Assembly (NCBI GenBank): GCA_945952065.1
Contig: CAMFGY010000013.1
Location: forward strand, 1-64,000
DNA length: 64,000 nucleotides
Source of the DNA: an uncultured Burkholderiales bacterium
Lineage (GTDB): Bacteria; Pseudomonadota; Gammaproteobacteria; Burkholderiales; Burkholderiaceae_C
Direction of reading: 5' to 3'
Shown here: piece after piece, positions 1 to 7,990 of the stretch
Position numbering within the stretch: the stretch's first letter is position 1
How the letters are laid out: every line of letters begins with the position of its first letter
Notes under the pieces: generated by a model
The model's input: the letters and a program-made list of their open reading frames with translations, nothing else
Database searches by the model: none
Told to the model about the DNA's origin: nothing
Made by a program: the position numbers and the translations under genes

Positions 1-974
1 GCCTGCGGCATTTCGATGCGCTGGTCATCGATGTGCTGGAAGTAGCGGTCATACAAGGTTTGCAAGCCCAGGTAGTCGAACTGCAGATCGCGCTCGGCCT
101 TCAATGCCGCGCCCAGGCGAGCAAGGTCGAACTGCGCCAGCTTCTCGTCCAGCAACTCAGCGGCCACACCCTTCTTGATGTACTTGGGGAAGTACTCGGC
201 GTAGCGCTCTTGCATCTGTTCTTGCGTGATCTCGCCGCCCACCACTTCGCGACGGATGGTGTGCAGCAGCAAGCGCGCCGTGGCGCGGCTGTAGCCAGGG
301 TCTTTCTCGATCAGGGTACGTGCCGCCAGGATCGAAGCCTTGTAGACCTCATCCATAGACACGCCGTCATACAGATTGCGCTTGGTCTCGGCCAGCACCG
401 GCTCCGGCTTCACGTCGGCGCCTAAATTGGCGCAGGCCGACACGATCAGGCTTTGCAGATGCGCCAGATCCAAGGGCACACGCTGGCCGTTGTCGATCAC
501 GGTGAGCGCTTGCTCGGCCACCGGCGTTTCCACCAAGCCTTGGCGCTGACGCTCCTGGAAGCGACGCTCGCGATACAGCACATAGGCACGCGCCACCTCA
601 TGATGGCCCCCACGCATCAAGCCCAGTTCCACTTGGTCTTGCACATCTTCGATGTGGAAGGTGCCGCCGCTGGGCCGCGAGCGCACCAAGGCGCGCACCA
701 CGGCTTCGGTCAAACCGTCGACGGTTTCGCGCACGCTAGCCGAAGCCGCGCCGCTGGTGCCGTGCACGGCCAAAAAGGCCTTCATCAATGCGACAGCGAT
801 CTTGCTGGGCTCAAACGACACCACCGCGCCGTTGCGACGCAGGATGTGATACGCATGAAAAGCCGTTTGCAGCGTCGATGGCGCGGCATGGCCAGCGGCG
901 TGCTGGCTGGCTCCTTCAGCGCCGCTCGTGACGGCTTGGGCCGTGTGGGCAGCAGTGGCGACAGGGTTCTGCAT
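1..974 (-). CDS. nrdA: Ribonucleoside-diphosphate reductase class Ia, alpha subunit (N-terminal part)
   Basis: Catalytic large subunit of ribonucleotide reductase, which converts ribonucleoside diphosphates to deoxy forms in the cytoplasm. The reading frame is open from an ATG at 972-974 to the window edge, so about 324 N-terminal residues are visible and the C-terminus is missing. Residues from about 45 to 140 look like an ATP-cone: a LRRNGAVVSFEPSKI segment followed by helices ending in GGHHEVARAYVLYRERR. Further on the frame reads SACANLGADVKPE and DEVYKASILAART, as in NrdA proteins. A good ribosome site (AGGAAGA) lies just upstream of the ATG. A promoter and two NrdR-type boxes lie 230-280 bp upstream. 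The residues before the ATP-cone are Ala/Thr-rich and probably disordered. Family assignment is firm; the exact subclass is inferred from the ATP-cone and overall pattern. Confidence 0.88.
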   Translation of the reverse strand, partial: MQNPVATAAHTAQAVTSGAEGASQHAAGHAAPSTLQTAFHAYHILRRNGAVVSFEPSKIAVALMKAFLAVHGTSGAASASVRETVDGLTEAVVRALVRSRPSGGTFHIEDVQDQVELGLMRGGHHEVARAYVLYRERRFQERQRQGLVETPVAEQALTVIDNGQRVPLDLAHLQSLIVSACANLGADVKPEPVLAETKRNLYDGVSMDEVYKASILAARTLIEKDPGYSRATARLLLHTIRREVVGGEITQEQMQERYAEYFPKYIKKGVAAELLDEKLAQFDLARLGAALKAERDLQFDYLGLQTLYDRYFQHIDDQRIEMPQ

Positions 975-1206
975 AAGAATCTTCCTCGTTGGGGCTCGGT
1001 GAAATTGGGGCCGTTGATGAGCGCGCGCGACCATGAGCAGAGTCGCAGCACGCACGCCTCAACGACGGCTCAGTACATCTTTAGTTTTGGGGGCTGTGGC
1101 AGGGCCACTCGGGGTGGCTCTGAGGCTGGGTCCGCTATGCACGCCGGACATCGATCCAAGCAGACAGGGACAGCGCTTTCAACAGGGACGAAGGATACCA
1201 TGAAGC

Positions 1207-1253
1207 CCACTATATCTGGGGTCACATGACCCCTCAAGCACTACAGATAGCGT
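1207..1253 (-). promoter_or_regulatory. Tandem NrdR-type boxes upstream of nrdA
   Basis: Two 16-bp sites, 1207-1222 and 1238-1253, each match 12 of 16 positions of the NrdR box ACACTATATATAGTGT as I know it. They start exactly 31 bp apart, close to three helical turns, which is the usual spacing for cooperative NrdR binding. The proximal box overlaps the putative -10 element of nrdA. NrdR is a known repressor of ribonucleotide reductase genes; its own gene is not in the window. Confidence 0.65.
1209..1237 (-). promoter_or_regulatory. Putative sigma-70 promoter of nrdA
   Basis: On the reverse strand a TTGAGG (-35, 1232-1237) and TATAGT (-10, 1209-1214) are separated by 17 bp. The spacer contains a GGGGTCA/TGACCCC inverted repeat (1218-1233). 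The -10 lies inside the proximal NrdR-type box. This leaves an untranslated leader of roughly 230 nt before nrdA. Confidence 0.5.
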
Positions 1254-1640
1254 ATCTATCCCGTTGACTCCGACCCACATTCCGGCTAGCGAAGGCCCGG
1301 AAATAGGCGCTTTGCGGGTCATTTTTCTGTCATCCCATGCGGCGCGGCCCGCGCCCATCGGGGCTGCGCATATCGAGGCCGCGCCAGCCTTGGCTTTGCG
1401 CCCGAAATCCCGCGCTAAGGCGCGCCAAATCTGGCTTTTCGAATCCCGATTTGGGCTTTTTGTTTTTTGGCTTTTCGCCCGGTCTGGCGCAGCCAAGGAA
1501 CGCGATCCCAAGCCGCATGGCTGGTCAATGACCGGTTCATGGCTCGCACATCACGCACACCAGGGTTGAACTGAGCTCGAACAACGCGCCAAGATGCCGC
1601 GCCCCAGCACGGCAGCCCGCCGCTCAGCGCGGCCTTGAAC
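1254..1640. other. Intergenic region between pilR and nrdA, no convincing gene
   Basis: About 390 bp between the stop of pilR and the nrdA control region. Short open frames occur on both strands, but they overlap each other, lack ribosome sites and resemble no family I know. Around 1425-1490 the DNA is T-rich and holds loosely paired segments (AAATCTGGCTTTTCG / GATTTGGGC), possibly a transcription stop for pilR. No clear tRNA or riboswitch was seen. Confidence 0.4.
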
Positions 1641-3344
1641 TCAGGCTTCGCTCGAGCCGGGCTCCGCTGCGGCCACACCAAGTCGGGCCATGCGGTAACG
1701 AATCTGCCGCAATGACAAGCCCAAGCTGGCGCCTGCGGCGGTGCGATTGAAGCGGTGCCGACTCAAGGCACGCATCAAGATATCGCGCTCCACGGCATCC
1801 AAATAGGCGGCCAAGTCGCTGGGCAATTCGTTCTGCAAATCCAGGCCCTGCGCTTTAGCGCCGACCGCGGCAAAGGCCAAGGCGGCGGAATCGGCGTCCA
1901 GCCCGGGATCTTCGAGCGCATCCAGAGCACCCAGCTGTGAGTCATCCAGCAGAGACTCGGGCAACCCCAGATCGGCCGCATCAATCCACTCACCGCCCGA
2001 CAAAGCCAGGGCGCGGTGCAAAAGATTCTCCAGCTCCCGCACATTGCCCGGGAAGGCATAGCGCGTCAGCTGCGCCAAGGCCGCCTCGGTCAAGCGGGGC
2101 ACCGGCGAGACACCGGCATCCGCCGCAATTCGCTCCAACACGCGTTCGCTGATCAAGGCCACATCTTCAATGCGTTCACGCAGCGGCGGCACGCGCAGCT
2201 GAATCACATTCAAGCGGTAAAACAAGTCCTGCCGGAAGCGCCCAGCATTGACCTCGGCGCTCAAGTCCTTGTGCGTGGCACTGAGGATGCGCACATTGAC
2301 CGCGGCCTCCACCACCGCGCCCACCGGCCGCACCGAGCGCTCCTGGATGGAGCGCAACAGCTTGCTTTGCATGGCCAGCGGCAGATCGCCGATTTCATCC
2401 AGGAACAAGGTGCCGCCATTGGCTGCCTGGAAAAAGCCTTCGCGGTCTTCATTGGCACCGGTGAAGGCCCCTTTGCGATAGCCAAAGAATTCGGCCTCCA
2501 GCAGTTGCTCAGGAATCGCGCCGCAGTTGACGGCCACAAAGCGCTGGCGCGCGCGCGCGCCGCTGTCATGGATGGCGCGCGCTACCAGCTCCTTGCCCGT
2601 GCCCGACTCACCTTGCAGCAAGACCGGCGCCATGCTGCGCGAGACTTTTTCAATCAAGGCGCGCAGCTCCTGAATCGCCGCCGATTTGCCCGCCAGCCGC
2701 GCCAGCGCATGGGCGGGCGCCTGCGGGGCACTGGCAAGCGATGCGGGCTTGCCGGTGTCCAGCCGTGCGCCGTGACGGTCCGCTTGCTTCGCTGCCACGC
2801 GAGATTTGGCCTCATGCGCCGGGCTCGCCGCCTGCCATAGGCCGTCCCCACTGGACTTGGCCTCCTGCGCTGCAGGGGCTGCGCCTTGCGGGCTTGTGGG
2901 CCCCTGAGGAGGCTGCGCAGGCAGTTGCGCGGGCACGACGGGCGGCACCGTCTGCGGCTGGCGCCCCAGGGCCGAAGCCACCACCAAGCGGAACTGGCGC
3001 AAGTCCACCGGTTTGGTCAGATAGTCATAGGCCCCCGCCTTCAGCGCTTCGACAGCGTTCTCAGCAGACCCATAGGCGGTGATGACCAAGGTCTTTTCTT
3101 CACGCCCCTGCTCTTCCAACCAACGCAACACATCCAAACCGCTGCCATCAGGCAAGCGCATATCGGTGATCACGGCGCTGAATCGACGCCGCTGCAGGCG
3201 CGCCAAGGCGTCCTCAACCGAACCCGCCGTCTCCAGCGCATAGCCTTCGCGCAGCAGGGTCAGCTCATACAGGGTGCGCAGATCGGGCTCGTCATCAACG
3301 ACCAACAAGCTGAAGGCCGCGCCAGAGGTGGAAGGATTGCTCAT
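1641..3344 (-). CDS. pilR: Sigma-54-dependent response regulator PilR
   Basis: NtrC-family activator, 567 aa, expected to switch on pilin (pilA) transcription with RNA polymerase–sigma54. Residues 12-125 form a receiver domain with the phosphoacceptor in VITDMRLPDGSG and the conserved lysine in LTKPVD. A long Ala/Pro/Gln linker follows. The AAA+ domain has Walker A GESGTGKELVARAIH, the sigma54-contact loop GAFTGA and Walker B GGTLFLDEIGDLP. The C-terminus is a Fis-type helix-turn-helix (LGLSLRQIRYRMARLG). It starts 16 bp after pilS on the same strand, so the two form one operon. PilR is preferred over other NtrC regulators because its partner is a six-helix PilS-type kinase. No pilus structural gene is in the window, so the target is inferred. 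Confidence 0.88.
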   Translation of the reverse strand: MSNPSTSGAAFSLLVVDDEPDLRTLYELTLLREGYALETAGSVEDALARLQRRRFSAVITDMRLPDGSGLDVLRWLEEQGREEKTLVITAYGSAENAVEALKAGAYDYLTKPVDLRQFRLVVASALGRQPQTVPPVVPAQLPAQPPQGPTSPQGAAPAAQEAKSSGDGLWQAASPAHEAKSRVAAKQADRHGARLDTGKPASLASAPQAPAHALARLAGKSAAIQELRALIEKVSRSMAPVLLQGESGTGKELVARAIHDSGARARQRFVAVNCGAIPEQLLEAEFFGYRKGAFTGANEDREGFFQAANGGTLFLDEIGDLPLAMQSKLLRSIQERSVRPVGAVVEAAVNVRILSATHKDLSAEVNAGRFRQDLFYRLNVIQLRVPPLRERIEDVALISERVLERIAADAGVSPVPRLTEAALAQLTRYAFPGNVRELENLLHRALALSGGEWIDAADLGLPESLLDDSQLGALDALEDPGLDADSAALAFAAVGAKAQGLDLQNELPSDLAAYLDAVERDILMRALSRHRFNRTAAGASLGLSLRQIRYRMARLGVAAAEPGSSEA

Positions 3345-3360
3345 GGTGTGAGGCTCATCA

Positions 3361-5247
3361 TCAATGCATATGGCCGGCGCTCGCCGCGTGGACCCAAGCA
3401 GCGCCCGCCGCTTCAGACGAAACCGGGCGCAGCTTCAAGCTGAATTCATTGCCGGGCCGGGCCGCATGGGGGCTTCGACGGTAGCTGATCTCAGCCCCAT
3501 AGCGGGTACAAAGTTCGCGGCAAATATAAAGGCCCAGGCCCGAACCCCGGCTGCGTGTCGAGAAAAAGGGCTCAAACAAATGGCGCTCCACCTCGGGCGG
3601 AATTGGCGGCCCGGCGTTGAAGACCGTCAGCTGCACCCAGCGCGGCGCCACCGCGTCCGCCGGCTCCGCCTCCAGCAGCACTTGCACCGACGCCGGCCCG
3701 GGCTCGGCATGCCGCAAGGCGTTGTCCAAAAGATTAACCAAGACGCGGCGCAAGTGTTCCGGGTCAAAGCTGACCATCAGGGGCTGCAGGGGCAAGATGC
3801 AACTGAGCGGGTCCGAAGGCCCCGGCGCCAGCTGATTGGTGCGCGCCCAATCCAAGCAAGTCTCGCTCACCAGCTGCGTCGCATCAACCGGCACCGGGGG
3901 CGTCAACACGCCGGGCGCGACCTCCAACACATCATCCACAATGCGTTTGAGCCTTTGCACATTGGACGCCACCATGCGGGTGAGTTGCTGCGCTCGCGGC
4001 TCCATCACATCTTCAGACAGCAAGGCATTGGCTTGATCGATGGCCGCCAAAGGGTTGCGGATCTCATGAGCAATGCCCGCAGACACACGCCCCATGGCGG
4101 CCAGTTTTTCTTGCTGGCTGCGCGCCAACAAAAGGCGACTGTCCTCAAGAAAGAGCACGCACAGGTCTTCACCCGCGTCGGCCTCTTGCTTGCGGGTGAA
4201 GCGCATGCGCACCCGCAGGCTGCGCTGCAAGCCGCTGTCGAACTGCAGCACCAGGTCATGCCCGCTTTCGGGCCAAGCCGCTGTGGCAAAGCCTTGCTCC
4301 ACCGCCTGAACCACCGGCAACCAGGCCATGACACCGCGCAACTGGAAGGGCGCGGCGCGCACCGGCAGTTGATCGGCCAGCAGCTGCCGCGCAGCCGGAT
4401 TGGCGGCACGCACATGGCCGCGGCGGTCCACCACCAGCACGCCCTCTTGCATCTCATCGATCACCAAACGATTGAGTTGCGCTTGCTGGCGGGCTAACTC
4501 CATGCTGCCGCGGGCAGCCTCTTCTTCTCGCGCCAGGCGGCCGGCCAATTCACTGGCCAAGAGGCTGATGACAAAAAAGCCACTGCCCACCAGGCCGGCT
4601 TGAGTCAAGCGCAGGCCCACATCGTGGCCCTCGAGCATGGCCCAGGCCGCCACGCCCAGCATCAGCAAGGCCGCCATCGCCGCGGTCGCCAGGGCCAATA
4701 AGCGCGGCGACAGCACACCAGCCATCAAGACCGGCAAGACAAACAAGGCGCCGTAATTGACGCCAGCCTCGCGGTCCAGCACATGCAAGAGCCCAAACAG
4801 CATCAGGTCCAAACCGATGCTGAGCCACCAATGCGGGCTGGAGATGCGCGACAAGGCCTTGGGCGAAACACCGCGCTGCAGACGCGGCGTCAACCACAGA
4901 CCGAGCGCTTGCATCGCGTAAGCCGCGCAAAGAAGACTCGGCCCCAAAGAGGTCGAGGCCCCCAGCCAGGCGGTGATCAATTGGGTGGCCACCAGGGCCA
5001 GCCCCAGTGCAGCACGCGCCGCCAAGAACGAGCGATACAGCCGATGAAACCCGCTACCGCCGGCGTCTTTGGGGCGATGAGTTTTTTGTCGATAAAAGAA
5101 CTGCGAATCTTGCGCCGTGCTCGGCGGCGCAACGCCGTCTTCAGGCAACTCGGCACTCAAAGTGGACGGCCCCGCGTCCGCACTCCCATCCTCGGCCACC
5201 GCCGCTTGCGAGCGCCCGCCAAACCAAGACCGTTCGGCCTCGCTCAT
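3361..5247 (-). CDS. pilS: Membrane sensor histidine kinase PilS
   Basis: Sensor kinase of 628 aa partnered with PilR. After a poorly conserved cytoplasmic N-terminus of about 70 residues come about six hydrophobic segments (roughly residues 75-235) with short loops, as in PilS. A PAS-like region follows (MQEGVLVVDRRGHVRAANPA). The HisKA domain carries the phosphoacceptor in GIAHEIRNPLAAID, and the ATPase domain has the N-box NLLDNALRHAEP and G-box GSGLGLYICREL. PilS is known to sit at the cell pole and sense pilin level in the membrane. Its ATG overlaps the stop of the upstream PP0621-like gene (ATGA), pointing to translational coupling. The last ~25 residues extend past the ATPase fold with no recognised motif. 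Confidence 0.87.
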   Translation of the reverse strand: MSEAERSWFGGRSQAAVAEDGSADAGPSTLSAELPEDGVAPPSTAQDSQFFYRQKTHRPKDAGGSGFHRLYRSFLAARAALGLALVATQLITAWLGASTSLGPSLLCAAYAMQALGLWLTPRLQRGVSPKALSRISSPHWWLSIGLDLMLFGLLHVLDREAGVNYGALFVLPVLMAGVLSPRLLALATAAMAALLMLGVAAWAMLEGHDVGLRLTQAGLVGSGFFVISLLASELAGRLAREEEAARGSMELARQQAQLNRLVIDEMQEGVLVVDRRGHVRAANPAARQLLADQLPVRAAPFQLRGVMAWLPVVQAVEQGFATAAWPESGHDLVLQFDSGLQRSLRVRMRFTRKQEADAGEDLCVLFLEDSRLLLARSQQEKLAAMGRVSAGIAHEIRNPLAAIDQANALLSEDVMEPRAQQLTRMVASNVQRLKRIVDDVLEVAPGVLTPPVPVDATQLVSETCLDWARTNQLAPGPSDPLSCILPLQPLMVSFDPEHLRRVLVNLLDNALRHAEPGPASVQVLLEAEPADAVAPRWVQLTVFNAGPPIPPEVERHLFEPFFSTRSRGSGLGLYICRELCTRYGAEISYRRSPHAARPGNEFSLKLRPVSSEAAGAAWVHAASAGHMH

Positions 5248-5537
5248 GGCTTGTGGCCGCGTCCCACTTGAGCATCCGCTGGCGCGTTCAGCGGATGCGC
5301 TTCTTCATAGGCCGTGCGATGCGCCGGGCCGCAAAAAAGCCCGCCCGCGCCTGGCAAGGCCTCTTCATGCGGCAAATGCAGGCCGCAATGCTGACAACGC
5401 ACCATGTCCTGCGGCCCCGCCTTGGCACCCTGGCCCCGCTGGCCCTCCGGCGTTTTGCTCAACGGTGGCCGAGCCCGCTTCACCCCCAAGATGAAAAACA
5501 GCAGCGCCAGCAAGACGATCAGCAACAAATACTTCAT
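5244..5537 (-). CDS. PP0621-family small membrane-anchored protein
   Basis: Protein of 97 aa with one N-terminal hydrophobic helix (LLLIVLLALLFFILG) followed by a hydrophilic linker and a CQHCGLHLPHEEAL segment, the pattern of the PP0621 family, which often sits beside pilS in beta- and gammaproteobacteria. The CxxC pair and a third cysteine (GLFCGPAH) could bind a metal, but no function is established. Its stop overlaps the pilS start by 4 bp, so the two are probably co-translated. It is the first gene of the pilS–pilR operon. Confidence 0.75.
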   Translation of the reverse strand: MKYLLLIVLLALLFFILGVKRARPPLSKTPEGQRGQGAKAGPQDMVRCQHCGLHLPHEEALPGAGGLFCGPAHRTAYEEAHPLNAPADAQVGRGHKP

Positions 5538-5540
5538 GAA

Positions 5541-5568
5541 GTCCCTAAATTGGGGTCCCTAAATTGGG
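5541..5568. repeat. Tandem 14-bp repeat, REP-like intergenic motif
   Basis: GTCCCTAAATTGGG occurs twice head to tail (5541-5554 and 5555-5568) and runs into GTCAGGTTCAAT. Motifs of the AATTGGGGTCAG type are, as I recall, dispersed in betaproteobacterial genomes and linked with REP-associated transposases. Here it sits in the short gap between the ypjD-like gene and the PP0621-like gene. Only the tandem repeat is directly visible. Confidence 0.55.
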
Positions 5569-5581
5569 GTCAGGTTCAATT

Positions 5582-6472
5582 TCAGAGCGGCCGCTGCAGC
5601 ACCACTTCCAGCACAAAGCGCGAGCCGGCATAGGACAAAAGCAACAACAGGGCGCCGAAATACAACCAGCGCGTTGCCCGCCGCCCCCGCCAACCAAACA
5701 CTTGCCGGCCCGTCAGCAAGCCAGCCAAGACTAGCCAGCCCAACACGGCCAACAGGTTTTTATGATCCCAGCGCCACTGCGGCGTGAACCACCAGCCCAG
5801 CAACAAAGCCAGCGACAACACCGCCACCCCCGCCGCCACAAATTGAAAGGTCAAACGCTCCAGGCGCAGCAAGGGCATGCTTTTTTGACCCAAGCGGGCC
5901 AAGCCGCCACCGGTTCCGAGTCCACCCAAGCCACTCTGGCCGCTGCGTGAGCGCAGCAAGCGCTCGGCGCGACTCAGCATCACCGCATGCAAAACGGCCA
6001 CGCCGAACAAACCGTAAGACGCCAAACCCAAGACCCAGTGCAAAGGCGCCCACGGAGAAGCCGCCTGAGGCCGACTCTCACCCGGGAAGGCCCAAGCCAG
6101 GGCCACCGACAAGGCCGCCAACACCGCCAAGACCCGGCGCGCCGCCGGCAGTGGCAAGAAGCGGCTTTCCACCAAATACACCGCCAAAATCAACCATGCC
6201 GTCATGGACAGCGCTGGCGCGAAACCAAACCGAGCGCCCACTTGGGCCAAGCCCAGGCCCGAAATATCCACCAACAAAGCCAGGCAGTGCGCCGCAAAAG
6301 CCAAAGGCAGCACGCCGCCCAAGCGCTTGCCCGGTGGCGCTTCATCAGCCGACTGCGCGCTGGTTTCGGCCCGCAAGGCCGCCGCCGCATAGCAAGCAAT
6401 GGCCAGCAGACTGAAGACCCCCAGCAGCGTTTGAGCGGTCTGTGCAGTGACGAACGATAAAATCATCTTCAC
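5582..6472 (-). CDS. ypjD: CcsA/YpjD-like cytochrome c assembly family membrane protein
   Basis: Integral membrane protein of 296 aa with about eight hydrophobic segments, including WAPLHWVLGLASYGLFGVA and a tryptophan-rich WWFTPQWRWDHKN loop typical of the CcmC/CcsA fold, which handles haem in cytochrome c maturation. The neighbourhood, divergent from ffh, matches the ypjD gene of many proteobacteria, whose exact role is unsettled. No other ccs or ccm genes are present here. The ATG start lies 45 bp from the ffh ATG, so the two promoters must share a very short region. Confidence 0.8.
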   Translation of the reverse strand: MKMILSFVTAQTAQTLLGVFSLLAIACYAAAALRAETSAQSADEAPPGKRLGGVLPLAFAAHCLALLVDISGLGLAQVGARFGFAPALSMTAWLILAVYLVESRFLPLPAARRVLAVLAALSVALAWAFPGESRPQAASPWAPLHWVLGLASYGLFGVAVLHAVMLSRAERLLRSRSGQSGLGGLGTGGGLARLGQKSMPLLRLERLTFQFVAAGVAVLSLALLLGWWFTPQWRWDHKNLLAVLGWLVLAGLLTGRQVFGWRGRRATRWLYFGALLLLLSYAGSRFVLEVVLQRPL

Positions 6473-6517
6473 AGTGTACTTTTGAGCGCCGCTTCAAAGC
6501 CGGCGCCGCTTCCCCCA

Positions 6518-7903
6518 ATGGCTTCCAATTTGACCGACCGCCTGAGTCGTCTCGTGAAAACGATGCGCGGCCAAGCCCGCATCACCGAAAGCAATGTGCA
6601 AGAGATGCTGCGCGAGGTGCGCATGGCGCTGCTGGAGGCCGACGTGGCCCTGCCCGTGGTGCGTGACTTCATCGCCCGCGTCAAGGAAAAGGCGCTGGGC
6701 ACCGAGGTGGTCGGCTCGCTCAACCCCGGCCAGGTTTTGGTGTCCATCGTTCAGAAAGAACTCGCCGCCACCATGGGCGAAGGGGTGTCTGACATCAATT
6801 TGGCGGCACAGCCTCCCGCCGTGATCTTGATGGCCGGCCTGCAAGGTGCGGGCAAAACCACCACCACCGGCAAGCTGACCAAGCACCTGATCGAAAAGCG
6901 CAAGAAAAAAGTGCTGACGGTTTCGGCCGACGTCTATCGCCCGGCGGCGATCGAGCAGTTGAAGACGGTGACCGGGCAGGCCGGCGGCGAATGGTTCCCC
7001 TCGGAACCCAATCAAAAGCCGCGCGACATCGCCTTGGCCGCCATCGACTACGCCAAGAGGCACTACTTCGATGTGCTGCTGGTGGACACGGCCGGCCGCC
7101 TCGCCATCGACGAAGCCTTGATGGCCGAGATTCGCGAGCTGCACGGGCTTTTGAACCCGGTTGAAACCCTGTTCGTGGTCGATGCCATGCAGGGTCAAGA
7201 CGCCATCAACACCGCCAAGGCCTTCAAAGAGGCTCTGCCGCTGACCGGCGTGGTGCTGACCAAGCTGGACGGCGACTCGCGCGGCGGTGCGGCGCTGTCG
7301 GTGCGCCAGATCACCGGCGCGCCGATCAAGTTCGCCGGGGTGTCAGAAAAAATCGACGGCCTGGAAGTCTTTGACGCCGAGCGCCACGCCGGCCGTGTGC
7401 TGGGCATGGGCGACATCGTCGCCCTCGTGGAAGAAGTCACCAAGGGTGTGGACGTCGCTGCGGCCCACAAGCTGGCCGAAAAGCTCAAGACCGGCAGCGG
7501 CTTCGATCTGAATGACTTCCTCGCGCAGATCTCGCAGATGAAAAAAATGGGCGGCCTCTCGGGTCTGATGGACAAGCTGCCCACGCAAATGACCGCCAAG
7601 GCGGGGCCGCAAGACATGGACCGGGCCGAGCGCGATATGAAGCGCATGGAAGGCATCTTGAACGCGATGACCGCCAAAGAGCGCCGCCAACCCAGCCTGC
7701 TGATGGACGGCAAGAGCAAGGCCAGCCGCAAACGTCGCATTGCCACCGGCGCAGGTGTGCAGATCCAAGACGTCAACCGCCTGCTGACTCAGTTCGACCA
7801 GATGCAAAGCATGATGAAGAAGATGAGCGGCGGCGGCATGATGAAGATGATGAAAAAGCTCGGCGGCATGAAGGGCCTGAAAGGCATGATGCCGGGCATG
7901 TGA
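6518..7903 (+). CDS. ffh: Signal recognition particle protein Ffh
   Basis: SRP54 homologue, 461 aa, which binds 4.5S RNA and signal sequences of nascent membrane proteins and delivers them to FtsY. The NG domain shows G1 GLQGAGKTTTTGKL, G3 VDTAGRL and G4 TKLDGDSRGG. The C-terminal M domain ends in a methionine-rich tail (MKMMKKLGGMKGLKGMMPGM), as expected. The ATG at 6518 (MASNLTDRLSRLV) is chosen because it gives the family's usual N-terminus. An in-frame TTG at 6482 would add 12 residues not seen in other Ffh proteins. Neither start has a clear ribosome site. It is convergent with ftsY, separated by a shared terminator. Confidence 0.97.
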   Translation: MASNLTDRLSRLVKTMRGQARITESNVQEMLREVRMALLEADVALPVVRDFIARVKEKALGTEVVGSLNPGQVLVSIVQKELAATMGEGVSDINLAAQPPAVILMAGLQGAGKTTTTGKLTKHLIEKRKKKVLTVSADVYRPAAIEQLKTVTGQAGGEWFPSEPNQKPRDIALAAIDYAKRHYFDVLLVDTAGRLAIDEALMAEIRELHGLLNPVETLFVVDAMQGQDAINTAKAFKEALPLTGVVLTKLDGDSRGGAALSVRQITGAPIKFAGVSEKIDGLEVFDAERHAGRVLGMGDIVALVEEVTKGVDVAAAHKLAEKLKTGSGFDLNDFLAQISQMKKMGGLSGLMDKLPTQMTAKAGPQDMDRAERDMKRMEGILNAMTAKERRQPSLLMDGKSKASRKRRIATGAGVQIQDVNRLLTQFDQMQSMMKKMSGGGMMKMMKKLGGMKGLKGMMPGM

Positions 7904-7940
7904 GCCCCCTCCCCCAGCTCCGGCCTCAGCCTCAGCAAAT

Positions 7941-7974
7941 AAAAAAGGGCATCCATGCGGATGCCCTTTTTCTT
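7941..7974. terminator. Bidirectional terminator between ffh and ftsY
   Basis: GGGCATCC and GGATGCCC form a perfect 8-bp stem around an ATGC loop, flanked by six A on the left and five T on the right, so it can stop transcription from both convergent genes. Confidence 0.9.
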
Positions 7975-7990
7975 TGGCTTCAAGCCGCGC

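Noticed and set aside
1264-1569. Forward frame of 101 codons between nrdA and pilR
   Set aside because: Overlaps several other short frames, no family resemblance and poor start; not enough to call a gene.
6494-7198. Reverse-strand frame of 234 codons over ffh
   Set aside because: Mirror frame of a conserved GTPase gene with no independent features.
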